Part shown: positions 41,835-52,800 of the stretch, piece after piece | Numbering within the stretch: the first letter of the stretch is position 1 | Layout of the letters: each line of letters begins with the position of its first letter | Source of the DNA: Deuterostichococcus epilithicus | Taxonomy: Eukaryota > Chlorophyta > Trebouxiophyceae > Prasiolales > Stichococcaceae | Length of the DNA stretch: 64,000 nucleotides | Reading direction: 5' to 3' | NCBI GenBank assembly: GCA_033439295.1 | Contig: JAVTLE010000016.1 | Location: forward strand, 1,302,001 to 1,366,000 | The notes under the pieces: generated by a model | The model's input: only the letters and a program-made list of their open reading frames with translations | Database searches by the model: none | What the model was told of the DNA's origin: nothing | Position numbers and translations under genes: made by a program

Positions 41835-44800
41835 CTACTGGCGGGCGATGCGGGCGTCATACGCGTCGAGGCTGTCCGAGACGGGGGTCCCCAGCAGCAG
41901 GTGCACGAATTCCTCCTTTGACACCAGGCCATCGCCGTTAGTGTCCGCCTCCCTCATCGTACGCTTTGCCTGCAGAAAGTTGCACCGAGCGCGAACTTCA
42001 ACATAGTCAAGTTGGGCAGTGAGTACCTAGCTTGGCTACCAGGTAGTACTGTGAGTGCTTCTGTCAGACGCTCGTGGCACCCTGCTGCCTGACGAGGACT
42101 CGCTGCCGCATACATTTCGCAGGAGCCCAGTCGCAGCGTCTCGACAGCAGCATTTCAAAGTGCAGCGTGGTCACTTGACACATGATGCAGCAGCGCAAAC
42201 GTGTGCAGCGCTCTACGACAGAGCCACGCGCCTTGGCACAGTAGATTTTGTGCATGTACGAACACTCTCGCATCAACCTAATAGCTGCATGTGTGAGTGC
42301 ATGCGCACCTTGCTCACGGCAACCATGCGCTCGGACTCGTCATGGCTCTCCGGCATGTGGCGCACAATCTCGTCGACACTGATGAACCCGTCGCCGTTGA
42401 CATCGAGCTTGCTGAATGCCACATCGATCCACTTTGCCCACATGTTGTCATCCTGCAACTGCGACAGCAGGCAGGCACCATGACTCGAAACTACACCAGG
42501 CCAGCTGTCAAGTTTATGCTGTGCTGCAGCTAGACTGCAAGATACGCGGCTAGTCACTATGTCCGGCATCTACACTTCTGCCATCCCTTGTGAGAGTGTT
42601 TATGTGCTGAAGGGCACTTGCGTGACGCTGCTGGACTCGTTCGATGGTGGAGTCAGTCAGCGCACCTGTTGCCAATCAACGAGGCTGGCGGCAAACTCGT
42701 CAAAGTTGATGGCGCCATCAGCGTTGAGGTCGATGCGTTCCACCAGCTTCTCGAATTCCCTCGGGCTCACCTGCAGTGATTTGCAGGCACCTCCAATGGT
42801 CACGTTCTGGCTGGATCGCACATGATGGGCTGCTGTCGATGACGAAATGAGCCGCTGCATGATGCACGATCGTGCTCTGCAGGTCGTGCATCAGGTGCTT
42901 CGAGCTTCATGTCACCTGGTAGCCCAGGCTGGAGAGGCCCTTGCTCAGCTCGTCGGCGCTCAGCGCCCCCGACGAGTCGGCATCCATGCGCTCGAAGATC
43001 TCCCTGCATGCAGGCAAGGCGCGCTTGAGGACCTGTCGGCAGAGTGCAGAGCTCGAGGTCCCAACAACAGCCCCTTGGGGGTTCCTCAAGAAGCACAGCA
43101 GCCGGACGCGTGGATTGAGAGCCGATGCTGCATGCGCCCACTGTGATGTTGATGTCTGTCGCGCTGGCCAGTGCTGGTGCACAGATGTACTACTGGAAAA
43201 ATCGAGAAGCTACGCACCGCAGCTGGTCCAGGCTGGTTTTGCGCTCGGCGTCCTTGCCGCTGATCTCGTGAGTGATGATGCGCAGCACGATCTGCTTCAG
43301 ATGGCTGTAGGTGCCAAAGCGCTGCAGCCGCTGCACCACGCTGCCATCCAGCGGCAGCATGCTGGCCACGCCGGGCTCCTGGGGAATTTTCAGTAGAACG
43401 GAGTGAGCCCACCATCAGCAGGCAACTCGTGCAGGAGCAACAAGCAGTCTGCAGCCCTCCACGCCGTTCTTTGGAACAATCCAACGGCCCCTGCCAGCGA
43501 GCCCTGCCATGCACGCCCGCATTCCCAGTGCACTCAAAACTTCACAGCGGCAGTCACATGCTGGCTTGCAGGCCGGATGGCAGGCTCGCACGACGCTTCA
43601 GCTGAAGGCTGGCGTGCGAGCGGATGGCGCACGGGCGCACCCGGATCCAGGCGTGGTCCAGCGCCTGCTTCGGGGTCAGCCGGCTGTCGGGGTCCCGCTC
43701 CAGCAGCCCCGTCAGCAGGTCCTTGGCCGCGGGGCTCACAATGCGCAGCTCCGGCGCGCCCATGTCGATGCGCTGGCTGAGGATGGCCTGCCACACCTGC
43801 GGGGCGGAACCACACGGGGCTCAGCAGTCGTGGCCCGGTGTGCAGCAGCTGCCGCTCGTGTCGTACAGTGCTCAGCGAGAGCATGCCTGCAACCTGCAGC
43901 AACCTTGCTCCAGTCTCGGCCGGCCGCATGTGCAGCTTCACCTCAAAGACATTCTCCAAGAGGCTGGGCAGGGTTCGGGCAGAGGGATTGCCCTGCCGAA
44001 ACCCCTGGAACCCACCTGCTGCAGCGACAGGTTGCGGATGTCCTCCCAAAAGGGGAAGCGCCCCGTCAGCAATTGGTACAGCAGGATGCCGACGGACCAG
44101 ACGTCTGCCTGCTCGTCGTACTCCTGCAGCACCACCTCCGGCGCCATGTACACGGGCGTGCCGCTGCGCGAACGCAACTTCGGCTCGCCCGGCCAGTGCC
44201 TGTCCGGGTGCGCACACGGCGGAGGTCAGGCGGGGCAGCTTCGGCTGTTGTCTTGAGACAGCAGCAGACGCACTGCTGCACTGTACTTGCGTGGCTGAAC
44301 AGCGAGGCTGCAAAGGCTAACTTTGTGTGCACGCCTCAGGCAAACCTCCACATCCGCAAGGCATGAACAAACCTGATGGACAGCCCGAAGTCGGTGGCCT
44401 TCACGGAGCTTGCCTCGGGGGTCAGGTACAAGAAGTTGTCGGGCTTCACATCACGGTAGATGATGCCCCTACATGGCCACCAATGGAACCATTGGCCAGC
44501 GCATCTGGAAGGCAGCGGACCACTGGAACACGAGCCTGACACACAATTCTGCAGGCCTGGATTTGTTGCAGGACGGGGCCTAGATCAGGAGGAGCAAGAA
44601 GGGCGGGTTGACGCACTTGGTGTGGCACTGCATAGAGGGAGCAACAGGGGCGGATCGGCGCACTTGGTGTGGCACTGCGCGATGAAGCGCAGGATGCAGC
44701 GGATGATGTCCGCCACGTCAGCCTCACTCTGCGGCTGCCCGTTCTTGAGCTGCTCCAGGATCGAGCCGCCGGTGCACAGCTCCATGACCATGTGGATGTT

Positions 44801-45942
44801 GCTGTCGTCCTCAAACACATCCTGCATTGTAGCGGGCTTCTGTTGAGTCTTGGCTCGAATGTGAGCGGCCACATCTGGTCTGCAAGATCAGTGCAGAGGA
44901 CTCCCAGCCAAGGCCCGAGCAGCAGAGGCTCACCCGCAGGTACACAGCGTCAAAGCTGCCGCCCAGCTGCTGCATCGCGTCCACCTCCTGCTGCAGCTTG
45001 AGCAGATAGCGCGGCGTCGGCTTGCCGCGCTTGGGCATCTTGGGCACCGTCTTGCAGGCGTACTGGCGCCCCGTCTCCCGGCATACTGCCTCGCGCACGA
45101 TGCCAAAGCTGCCCGCTCCCAGAACCTTTGTGATCTCGTACCTGTTGTGCAGAACGCGCACGCAAGTTGATGGAAGCACTAAAACGGCAAGAAGTTGGAC
45201 AAACAGACAGCATTGCAAACCCAGATGTGCTCGTGCACACAGCAGCGGCGACAGCAGTAGGCCGCGAGTACCGCCAAAGGCCAACGTTGCAACGTACATC
45301 CAGCGCGACTGACCTGCGCCTCAGGTCGCGCGGGTAGCCGAACACGTTGACCATCTGCTCCGGTTTGAGCTCCTGCTTGATGGGCATTTTCAGGACCTCA
45401 CTGTCCGTCGGTGATGGCGCGTAATCGACGATGGGCACGCCCTGCGGCGGCTGCGCCAATGGCTGCCTGTGCTGTCGCTGTGCGGCGCCAATGCGCTCGC
45501 CTGGCGGGGCGGTGCACCGGCCGCTGCTGGGCTGCGGCCATGCCGCCGCTGCCGTTGCCCGCCGCTGCTCGCCATGCGCGCCGTGCTGGCGCTGCTGCCA
45601 GCTGTGCCGCCAGGTGCCCGGCCCAAGCACAGGCACTGATGCTTGCGGCGGGCGGGCAGCTGACTTGCTGGCGGCAGACGGTCCGCAGCTGCATGGCAAG
45701 CCACACAGGTATGAGAATGAGGTCACCACCCCCCCCGGCACGCACCCGTCTGTGGTTTGCACAGCAAAGCGACCATCGCACAGGTTCTCGGCGAAGAGCA
45801 GGTTGCAGAGGTGGGACCGTGGCAGCAACGACCTACCTGAGCTGCGAGCTGCGCATTGCAGCAGGCCTGCGGCGGAGAGCACAGCGCAACCGCGGCGCGC
45901 CCTACTCCGCGGCTGCCGCTGCCCTGTGGCAAGCAGCTGCAC
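41835..45942 (-). CDS. calcium-dependent protein kinase (CDPK)
   Basis: Ser/Thr kinase fused to a calmodulin-like domain. Reading minus: low-complexity N-terminus (start uncertain; ATG at 45942 used provisionally), block [20 protein letters not shown], kinase glycine loop [12 protein letters not shown] (about 45120) and YACKTVPK with the ATP Lys, [12 protein letters not shown] hinge (about 44780), [11 protein letters not shown] catalytic loop (about 44450), TDFGLSIR (DFG, about 44390), [10 protein letters not shown] (about 44150) and [17 protein letters not shown] junction segment ([20 protein letters not shown], about 43300) follows, then four EF-hands: [12 protein letters not shown] (about 42990), [12 protein letters not shown] (about 42730), [12 protein letters not shown] (about 42400) and [12 protein letters not shown] (about 41920). 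The stop is at 41835-41837. The catalytic loop reads YRD instead of the usual HRD of CDPKs. No MGxxxS myristoylation start is seen in my model. Confidence 0.94.
44590..44680. repeat. 47-bp tandem duplication of a CDPK exon end with its donor
   Basis: A 20-base block is identical at 44612-44631 and 44659-44678 (offset 47), with similar flanking GGAGCAA..AGGGGCGG sequence. On the minus strand each copy reads CAGTGCCACACCAA followed by a GTGCG donor. The higher copy is the real exon end (AQCHTK, continuing to GIIYRD); use of the lower donor would add 47 nt and shift the frame. Confidence 0.88.
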
Positions 45943-46632
45943 GGCGGTCTGTACCGTGTAACAGTCGTGATTGGTGTGTTAGTCCCGACAAGTCGCTTAA
46001 AAGCAGCCCACACTGAACTCGGCGTGTCAGATCGGATACGCAAGCACAGAGGTATAGCGCATAGAAGGGCCATCCCGACCAGCCCGACCTGAAATGATCG
46101 AGATGGGAGTTGTAATAAGAGTTGATCATGCAGGGAGCGTGCGTATACAAGCAGGATTTATGCATACCCTCGTTTGGTCCGCGAAACCTCAGATGCGTAA
46201 TTTACCTCTGCGCGCAAACTTTTCTCAGCCCAGAAGAGGCCAGCTGCAACGCCAAGATCGACAGAGCGCTGCTTGATCAGCCCTCAATTGCAAGGGGCCC
46301 CCCTCGCCACCCTGCAGGCTGTCGCGACCTCCACGACACTCGGCAAGATAAGGCTGCCCGGCCCGCTTGAAGCTGCGAGCGTATACGCGCGCGCTGATGC
46401 CACTGAAGTTTTGGCTGGCGTTCGAGCTTGCCGAGCGCTCGGATACTGAGCTGCTCCTTCGCTTCTGCGCTCGCGCGAGGTGAGTTGGCATGCGCTGGCG
46501 TTCTGGAATCCTGCACACTCACTGGTTGTAGAGTCTTAAAATTCCGTTCGGAAACGCCTTGCGACTGTGTAGTGCAACTTGTGAACTTCTGCACGCGTTG
46601 ACTGGATCATCACGAGCCAGAAACAAGTCGCC
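45943..46632. promoter_or_regulatory. divergent intergenic region between CDPK and VDAC
   Basis: About 690 bp between outward-facing genes. AT-richer around 46080-46200. The true first exon of the kinase may extend into it. Confidence 0.45.
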
Positions 46633-49104
46633 ATGGCTGCTGGCAAGGTCCCGGCCTTCTCTGACATCGGCAAGGCCACGAAGGGTGCGTCGTCTGAGTT
46701 GGTGTACTGTGGACGTGAGTTGTGGGCATCGAAGGGATGCGGCGGTGGTTCGTGCGACCTGCGTGCTAGCGTCTCACTTCTCAGGGAGGTTGCCACAGCG
46801 CAGAGTGACCTCGTGCAAGTGGCTGCGTGCAATAAACCCTTACCAACGATCGTTGCTGCACGGCCTGCTTGGCGTATTGGCATGGCCCGGTGGCAGGCCT
46901 GGGAGGTCTGCATGCAGGGCATCATGTCTGAGCGTCTCGGTGATCGGCAGTGTCGACCCGCATCTCCAGACATAGCACTGCCTCTCACATCAAGCTCAGG
47001 TTTCGTGTGTGACTCTTGGCTGCTGGGCACTAGTAGTGCCTCAACGGCAGACTTCATCTGTCGGTCTGGAGCTTTCACCGGGTGCCACTGCCGTAGGATG
47101 GCTGCAGCTTTTGCAGGCGAGCAGTGCGCATCTAGCTGGCAGCTGACTCCCCACCAACTCGCGAGTGTTCCATGCGGCTGCAGAGCTGCTGTACGGCGAC
47201 CGGGATGGCGTCTTTCAATTCGAAAAGCAGGCGAAGATCACCACAAAGACCGCTGACGGCGTGGTGAGCCGGCGGCGCTTGCATGCTTCCCCGCTGCCCT
47301 CAGCATGGATGCAGCTCCAGTCAGTTGATCAACAGAGAGTTCATGTAACATGGTTACCTATGTCTGCAGGAGTTTGGGCTGACCAGCAAGTTCAAGGAGC
47401 AGAAGGTGGAGCAGGAGGTGACTGCGTCATACAAGGCGGACAAGTACGCCCTGAAGGCGACCGTCAACCCGGCCGGCAAGGTGCAGTACTGCAATCGGCC
47501 TGCCGCAGCATGCGCTCTGACACCTCGTGTGCATGCCCACATGCTTGTGTCACAGCAGTGAATGAGGATGGCGTCAAAGGTGAAGAAGATGTCGACACCG
47601 GTTGATGCTGCTGTGCAGATTGTCACGACACTGACATTGACAAACCCGGTGCCGAACCTGACGCTCGGCCTCAGCGGCGCCCTCCCAGACCAGTCCTCCG
47701 GCAAGGTGTGTGCCTGGCACCCATTCTGCTTATGCAGCTGGACTGTTCTAACTGTCAATCGCATGTGCCGCTGCTATCTAATATTGCTGCCTTGCGTGCC
47801 TGCAGCTGCTATCGTATCATTTCTATGAAGCTATTTCTGCATGCGGCCCTCTGATGCCGACATTGCTGCAGCACCCGCCCCGCTTGGTCAGCTGACCTAC
47901 ATGCCCACCCGCCTGTGCCGCTCACAGCTGACGGCAGACTACGCGGTGCCCAACCTGACGCTGAAGAGCAGCACAACGCTGACGTCCAACCCGGTGGTCA
48001 ACGTCGCGGCATCGACCGGCTACAAGGGTGGCGTCTTTGGCGTGTCGGGCGTCTACGACTCCAAGTCCGGCACCATCTCCAGCTGGGAGGCCGCCGCTGG
48101 GTACACCAGCCTGGACTACCAGGCACGCTTGTTGTGTCTCACTTGCGGGGAACACATCATGTCCTGGAAACACATCTTATGTAAGAACAATTTGCGTCCG
48201 TCAGCTGGCTGGCTGATGGACCCTCCTTCTGTGTGAGGGTCCATGCGGATGCTGCAGTTGGCTGGCAGCACTGTAGGTAGCAAGATTCCTCTGGCACAGC
48301 GCTGGACAGGGGATCAGCCGTCATCTGTCGTGCATTTACCTGCAGGTGGCAGTGAATGTGAACAATGCGGACATTGCGAAGCTGGCGTACACGCACAATC
48401 TGGACCGGAGCGCCAGCGTGGGCGCCGAGGTGTCCAAAAAGATCACCGACTCGGCTGAGTCGCCCACCAAGTTCACGGTCGGCTATGCCAAGCGCCTGCA
48501 AGGCGGCGGCCTCGGCAAGCTGCGCCTCGACAACTCTGGTGCGGGTTTGCACGAGCTCTGAAGCCTCCTCCCCTACCTGTATCTTTTTGCGAGACCTCGT
48601 GCATTCCTCCGAAGTTGTTACGTGGTGTCTGTTGCTGCATCCGAAATGCGTCACCTCAGGACGTAGTGTCTCAATTCGGCATTTTAATGATGCACTGCCA
48701 CATCGGCATCGTCGCGCTGGGTACGACACTGAGTCCTCGACCCCTGCGGTGGGCCCTGCGCCGCTGTTTCCCACCAAATGCCGACTGGCATTATCTTTGC
48801 CGCAGGCCTGGCATCGCTGCTGTACTCAGCAGAGGTGCAGCCCGGGACAAAGCTTACGCACACAGTGGCCTTCGATGTCACCAACCCCAACACACCGCCC
48901 AAGTGCGATATTTGTTGTTCGCATCTGCCGGCCGCGCATTTAGCCTTGCGCTACAATCTGCCTGCAGTGCCAACAGAGGTGCTGTGTCTGAACCTCATAC
49001 CTGCACTTACGACACTTGTCTGCCAGAAAGAATATAAGCACTCGATTTGACGAATGTCGCTGCGCTGCTGCAGGTACGGCTTTGCGCTCGACCTCAAGGC
49101 CTGA
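46633..49104 (+). CDS. VDAC: voltage-dependent anion channel (mitochondrial outer-membrane porin)
   Basis: Beta-barrel channel passing metabolites and nucleotides across the outer mitochondrial membrane. Exons 46633-46684, 47184-47263, 47370-47480, 47619-47705, 47928-48122, 48346-48538, 48806-48902 and 49074-49104 join in phase to 281 residues, the family length. Start MAAGKVPAFSDIGKATKE is the N-terminal helix, followed by LLYGDRDGVFQFEKQAKITT and alternating hydrophobic/polar beta strands (TSKFKEQKVEQEVTASYKAD, TTLTLTNPVPNLTLGLSGAL, GGVFGVSGVYDSKSGTISSW, KLAYTHNLDRSASVGAEVSK). The C-terminus YGFALDLKA is the closing strand. The intron after the LDYQ codons appears to have a GC donor (48123-48124). 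The last coding exon is only 31 nt. Works with the adjacent mitochondrial genes only in the metabolic sense. Confidence 0.95.
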
Positions 49105-49801
49105 GCGTTGCCACCGCTGGAAGCTGCAGCGGCTGCTTAGCCGCCGCATTCAACGACGTGGCATGCTTCGGCTGGACAACGTGTCGATCAGTGCGCTGTT
49201 TCGTGTGCTGGCCACATGAGTTTAGAGGGGCAGTGGCCGCAGCACATCAGGTCTTTCAGCACTTGTTTGCGGCCCACCACATGCCATGGGTGGAGTCTTG
49301 CTTGTGTGTCCAGCATATCAGCAGCTGGACGTCGTTGTGACAACATCTGCCATGCGCAGAGGCGGCTTGTAGAGGAGTGCCCACAGAAACGTGATGTAAA
49401 GCATCGCCAGAAAGCGAGACACACACTCATTCCCACGCCCGTGCGCAGACTGAACTTGCTGCTGAATTTTGCGGCGCACATCTTGCAGAGCAGAGCGCGT
49501 ATTTTGCTTGCTGTCGTCCGATCGACCTCGCCCACCCTGCTCGGACCATGTCGTGCTGGGCTGTCACGTAGCTACACATCCATCGAAAACCTGATACGGA
49601 CCTCCTCTTCCTTGCAGCGATCCGACTCTACACGCTTGCGCGTTGGAGACACTCTCCATTGTTGCAGGGACTCTGCTTGGAAGCGGTCCGCAGGATCGGG
49701 GGACACAGCAATATACCAGGTTTCCTGCGACCTCCATGACGACGCCTGCTCCAGCAACATAGTCGAGTGCCCGCTTGTCAAGCTTTGGCGTCACGCGCCA
49801 G
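49105..49801. other. convergent intergenic region (VDAC and NAT10 3' ends)
   Basis: About 700 bp between facing stop codons. An open plus-strand frame spans part of it (49216-50001) but is antisense to the NAT10 C-terminus at its end and has no recognisable domain. Presumably 3' UTRs. Confidence 0.45.
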
Positions 49802-52800
49802 TCAGTGTTTCCTCCTCTTGCCCCCGCCGCCATCGCCGCTGGACCGCCGCTGCTTGCCGCCCTTCTTGTACATCCCGCCAGCCTCGCCGCACTTCTTCCC
49901 ACCCTTCTTCCCGTCCGTCTTCCCGCCCTTCTTGCTGTTGCTTCCCTCATCCTCATCCTCCTCCTCTCCCTCACTGCCCTTCCTGCCGCCTGCCGCCTTG
50001 ACATTCACAATGCCGCCAGTCGGCGCCCGGCCTGCAAGTGTAGGGGCGCAGATGTCAACAGCAGTTGAAGCCAAACCACTGCATGTCTGCATGCGCGTGA
50101 ACACAACACATCACGACTGTGTTTTGCCATGATATGTGGATGATCTGTGCCCACAGGGTGACGAGGTGGACCAGTGCCAACGAACTGGTTCCGTCCAGCC
50201 CTGCAGCAAGCAGGGTGGTGCATGCACGAAGTCGGCGCCGCAAAGCCCCCAGCCCCCACCTCCGAGCGCCTCCTCAAAGTCGGCGTCGCCGCCGCGTATG
50301 GCGTACTGCGCCAGGTCAGCCGGGTCCAGCTGCGCCGCCAGCTCATCCCGCACCGCCTGCACCCACATGTGTCGGCTTGTCAGAAATAGTTCTTATATGT
50401 GTCTATGCTGCATGAGCATGCCTCAAGGCGAGCAGCCCCGGACACCATGCGGAGCCTGTCGCTCGTCAGGCTGCCAAGTGCGGGTGCTCGCAGCCATATT
50501 GCCAGCTGGACCCCGAAACACAGCGTCCCGCTGTGCACGGCGCCGCGCATGCCGCGGCAAACCCCACATTCATACACCAGGCCCGTGCTGGCAGAACGCC
50601 GAGACCCTGACTCGGTCCCTCACCTGCGCTGCCTCATCCAGCTCGGCGTCCAGATCGACGGCGTGCGCCGCCATCGCCGGCGCGGACGACGGCACCGGCA
50701 GCGAGCGCGCCACGTCCGCCTCTGCTGCCGCGCGCAGCTGCCCGTACAGCCTCCGCATCATCTGCGGAGACAGGAGCATCATTCTGATGCCGCAGCATCT
50801 GGCGACGGCTGGCCGTGCATGGCGCAAGTGCCATGCTGACGGGAGGGCCAGCCCCGGTGACTGCCATAAATGTGGCGCCATAAGCATTCGAACGTCGTCC
50901 TCCCCTGGGAAGCCAGAGAAGAAGCTAGAGAAGCGAGGCAGCGCAGGCTGGTCTGAGCACCTTGTTGAAGAGGGCGAGCAGCTGCGGGTAGGGCAGCCCC
51001 AGGTGGGTGCACAGCTCGTCGAGGCTCAGCCGCTGCAGCCCCACGCCCGCCAGCAGCGCCGCCTGCGGCCGGCCAGTGCAATGACGCTGTTCATAGCTCG
51101 GCTGTTGCACAGCGAGGCAGCTGGCAGGCGGATGTGAGAAAATGACGAAGGGTTTTGCTGTCGTGAAACTGTTTGTAGGCCGCAGACCACAGTAGCATAC
51201 TGTGCAACTGGGCGTATGGCCGTGAATAGACGCAGGAGCGCCATGCAGGTCCTCTCGCGCATCCCAAAGGCACAAAGACGGCCGCGCTGCCTGACAACTG
51301 TCCAATGCCCCACAAAGCTGAGCCTCGCCGTCGCAGCACACCTGCCCGTAGGTGAGGCTGGCGGGCAGGCGGCGTGCGAAGAAGGCGCCAGCCAGACCCG
51401 GCAGCAGATCCAGCACCAGGTGGTGGTCCACCAGGCTGTTTGCGTACGCCTGCGCCCAGCGAGAGGGTTGCGTCACACGCTCAGGATTGCTCTCGGCGTT
51501 GGTGGGTCGCCAAGGCCAGCAGCAGACCTCCCCTGCCCGCGATGCGACGACTGCACCATGAGTGGGCACTCGCCAGCTGGGGCTGCCTGCAGCACTTGAT
51601 CCCGCCAACTGAGGGTGGCTTCACGTGCAGCGGAGACAAAGCCAGTGTGAAAGAGGCACCAGGGCACCTGCAGGCGGCGCAGGTCGTGGGGAGAGATGCC
51701 GGTGCCGTCGGCGCGGCCGACGACGGTTCCGGCGTCGGTGCCCGCCGCCGTGTCCGCCTCGCTGAAGTCCAGCTTGGGGTCCAGCAGCGTCAGCGCCAGC
51801 GCAGGCGAGTAGTGCCTGTGCAAGAGATATTAGAGGGTCACATGGGGCCAGCTCTCGCGGGCGCAACCCAATGCACACGGTTGTGCATGTGCGGCGAGTC
51901 CGTTGCCGCAGGCTGGCTGCTTGCCTCGGCAGCGCACGCAGACAGCCGTGAGGAGGTCTGATAGGAGGAGGAATAGCGTCCAAAGGGGAAGGGCCAGGGG
52001 GCGGGGGGGGTAACGAGAGAAAGAGATGAGAGCAGGAGTGAACTACGACGAAAGGGGAGGGCGCACTTGAAGGCGGAGGGCAGCAGGGCCATGAGGCGTA
52101 CGCGGAAGTCTGCGACGAAGGGCTCCAGCCAGGCGGTGCCCTCCACCTCCATGCTGCGCAGCGGCTTCACCACGATGCATGTGTGCTCGCCTGCGAACGC
52201 ACAACCACGACATGCTTCCGTCAGCACTCACCACGCTCAGTAGGAAGCAGTTGCTGCTGCAGACTACTGACGTTATTTTGTGCCGACAGAAGCGATGCAG
52301 GCCTCGTGTGCACAATACCCACCGATATCTTGCAGCGCACCTGTGACGTCCGACGCCGTCTGGCGCAGGTACACGGGCTGGTAGCCGGCGCGTCGCCAGA
52401 AGTTGAGCAGCGGCTGCGTGAGTCCGAAGGAGGACCCCAAGTACTGCAGCGGCTCCGCGGGGCGCTCGCCAGCAGCCTGCAGCAGCGGCGGCAGCCCGCC
52501 GCGCGGTCGGATCACCTCCTCCTGCAACCCGCCACCTGCGTGCAGGCAGGTGCAGTTGGGGCCTTGTCTCGGAGGACATGAGCAAGGCCTGTGCTGCAGC
52601 AGCGGCGGCGGCCCGCTGCGCAGCCGGATCACCCCCCTGGCAGCCCGCCGCCTGCGCATGGAGGCACTTTAGCCTTGTCTCAGAGGATACAAGTAAGGCC
52701 CGCCGCCTGCAGCAGCGGCACAGCCCATCGCAAGGTCCCTTCCTGCACTCCGCCGCCTGCGCGAGCAGCCGAACGCAGCTGGTGGCTTGTGGGACGGCAG

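Noticed and set aside
43509-44366. 285-codon plus-strand frame inside the CDPK locus
   Set aside because: Antisense to kinase exons with clear conserved motifs.
48123-48236. Read-through extension of VDAC past the LDYQ codons
   Set aside because: It would insert a non-porin sequence and a stop; the GC-AG intron gives the family sequence.
49216-50001. 261-codon plus-strand frame after VDAC
   Set aside because: Its C-terminal part is antisense to the Lys/Gly-rich NAT10 tail and the rest is 3' UTR; no domain.
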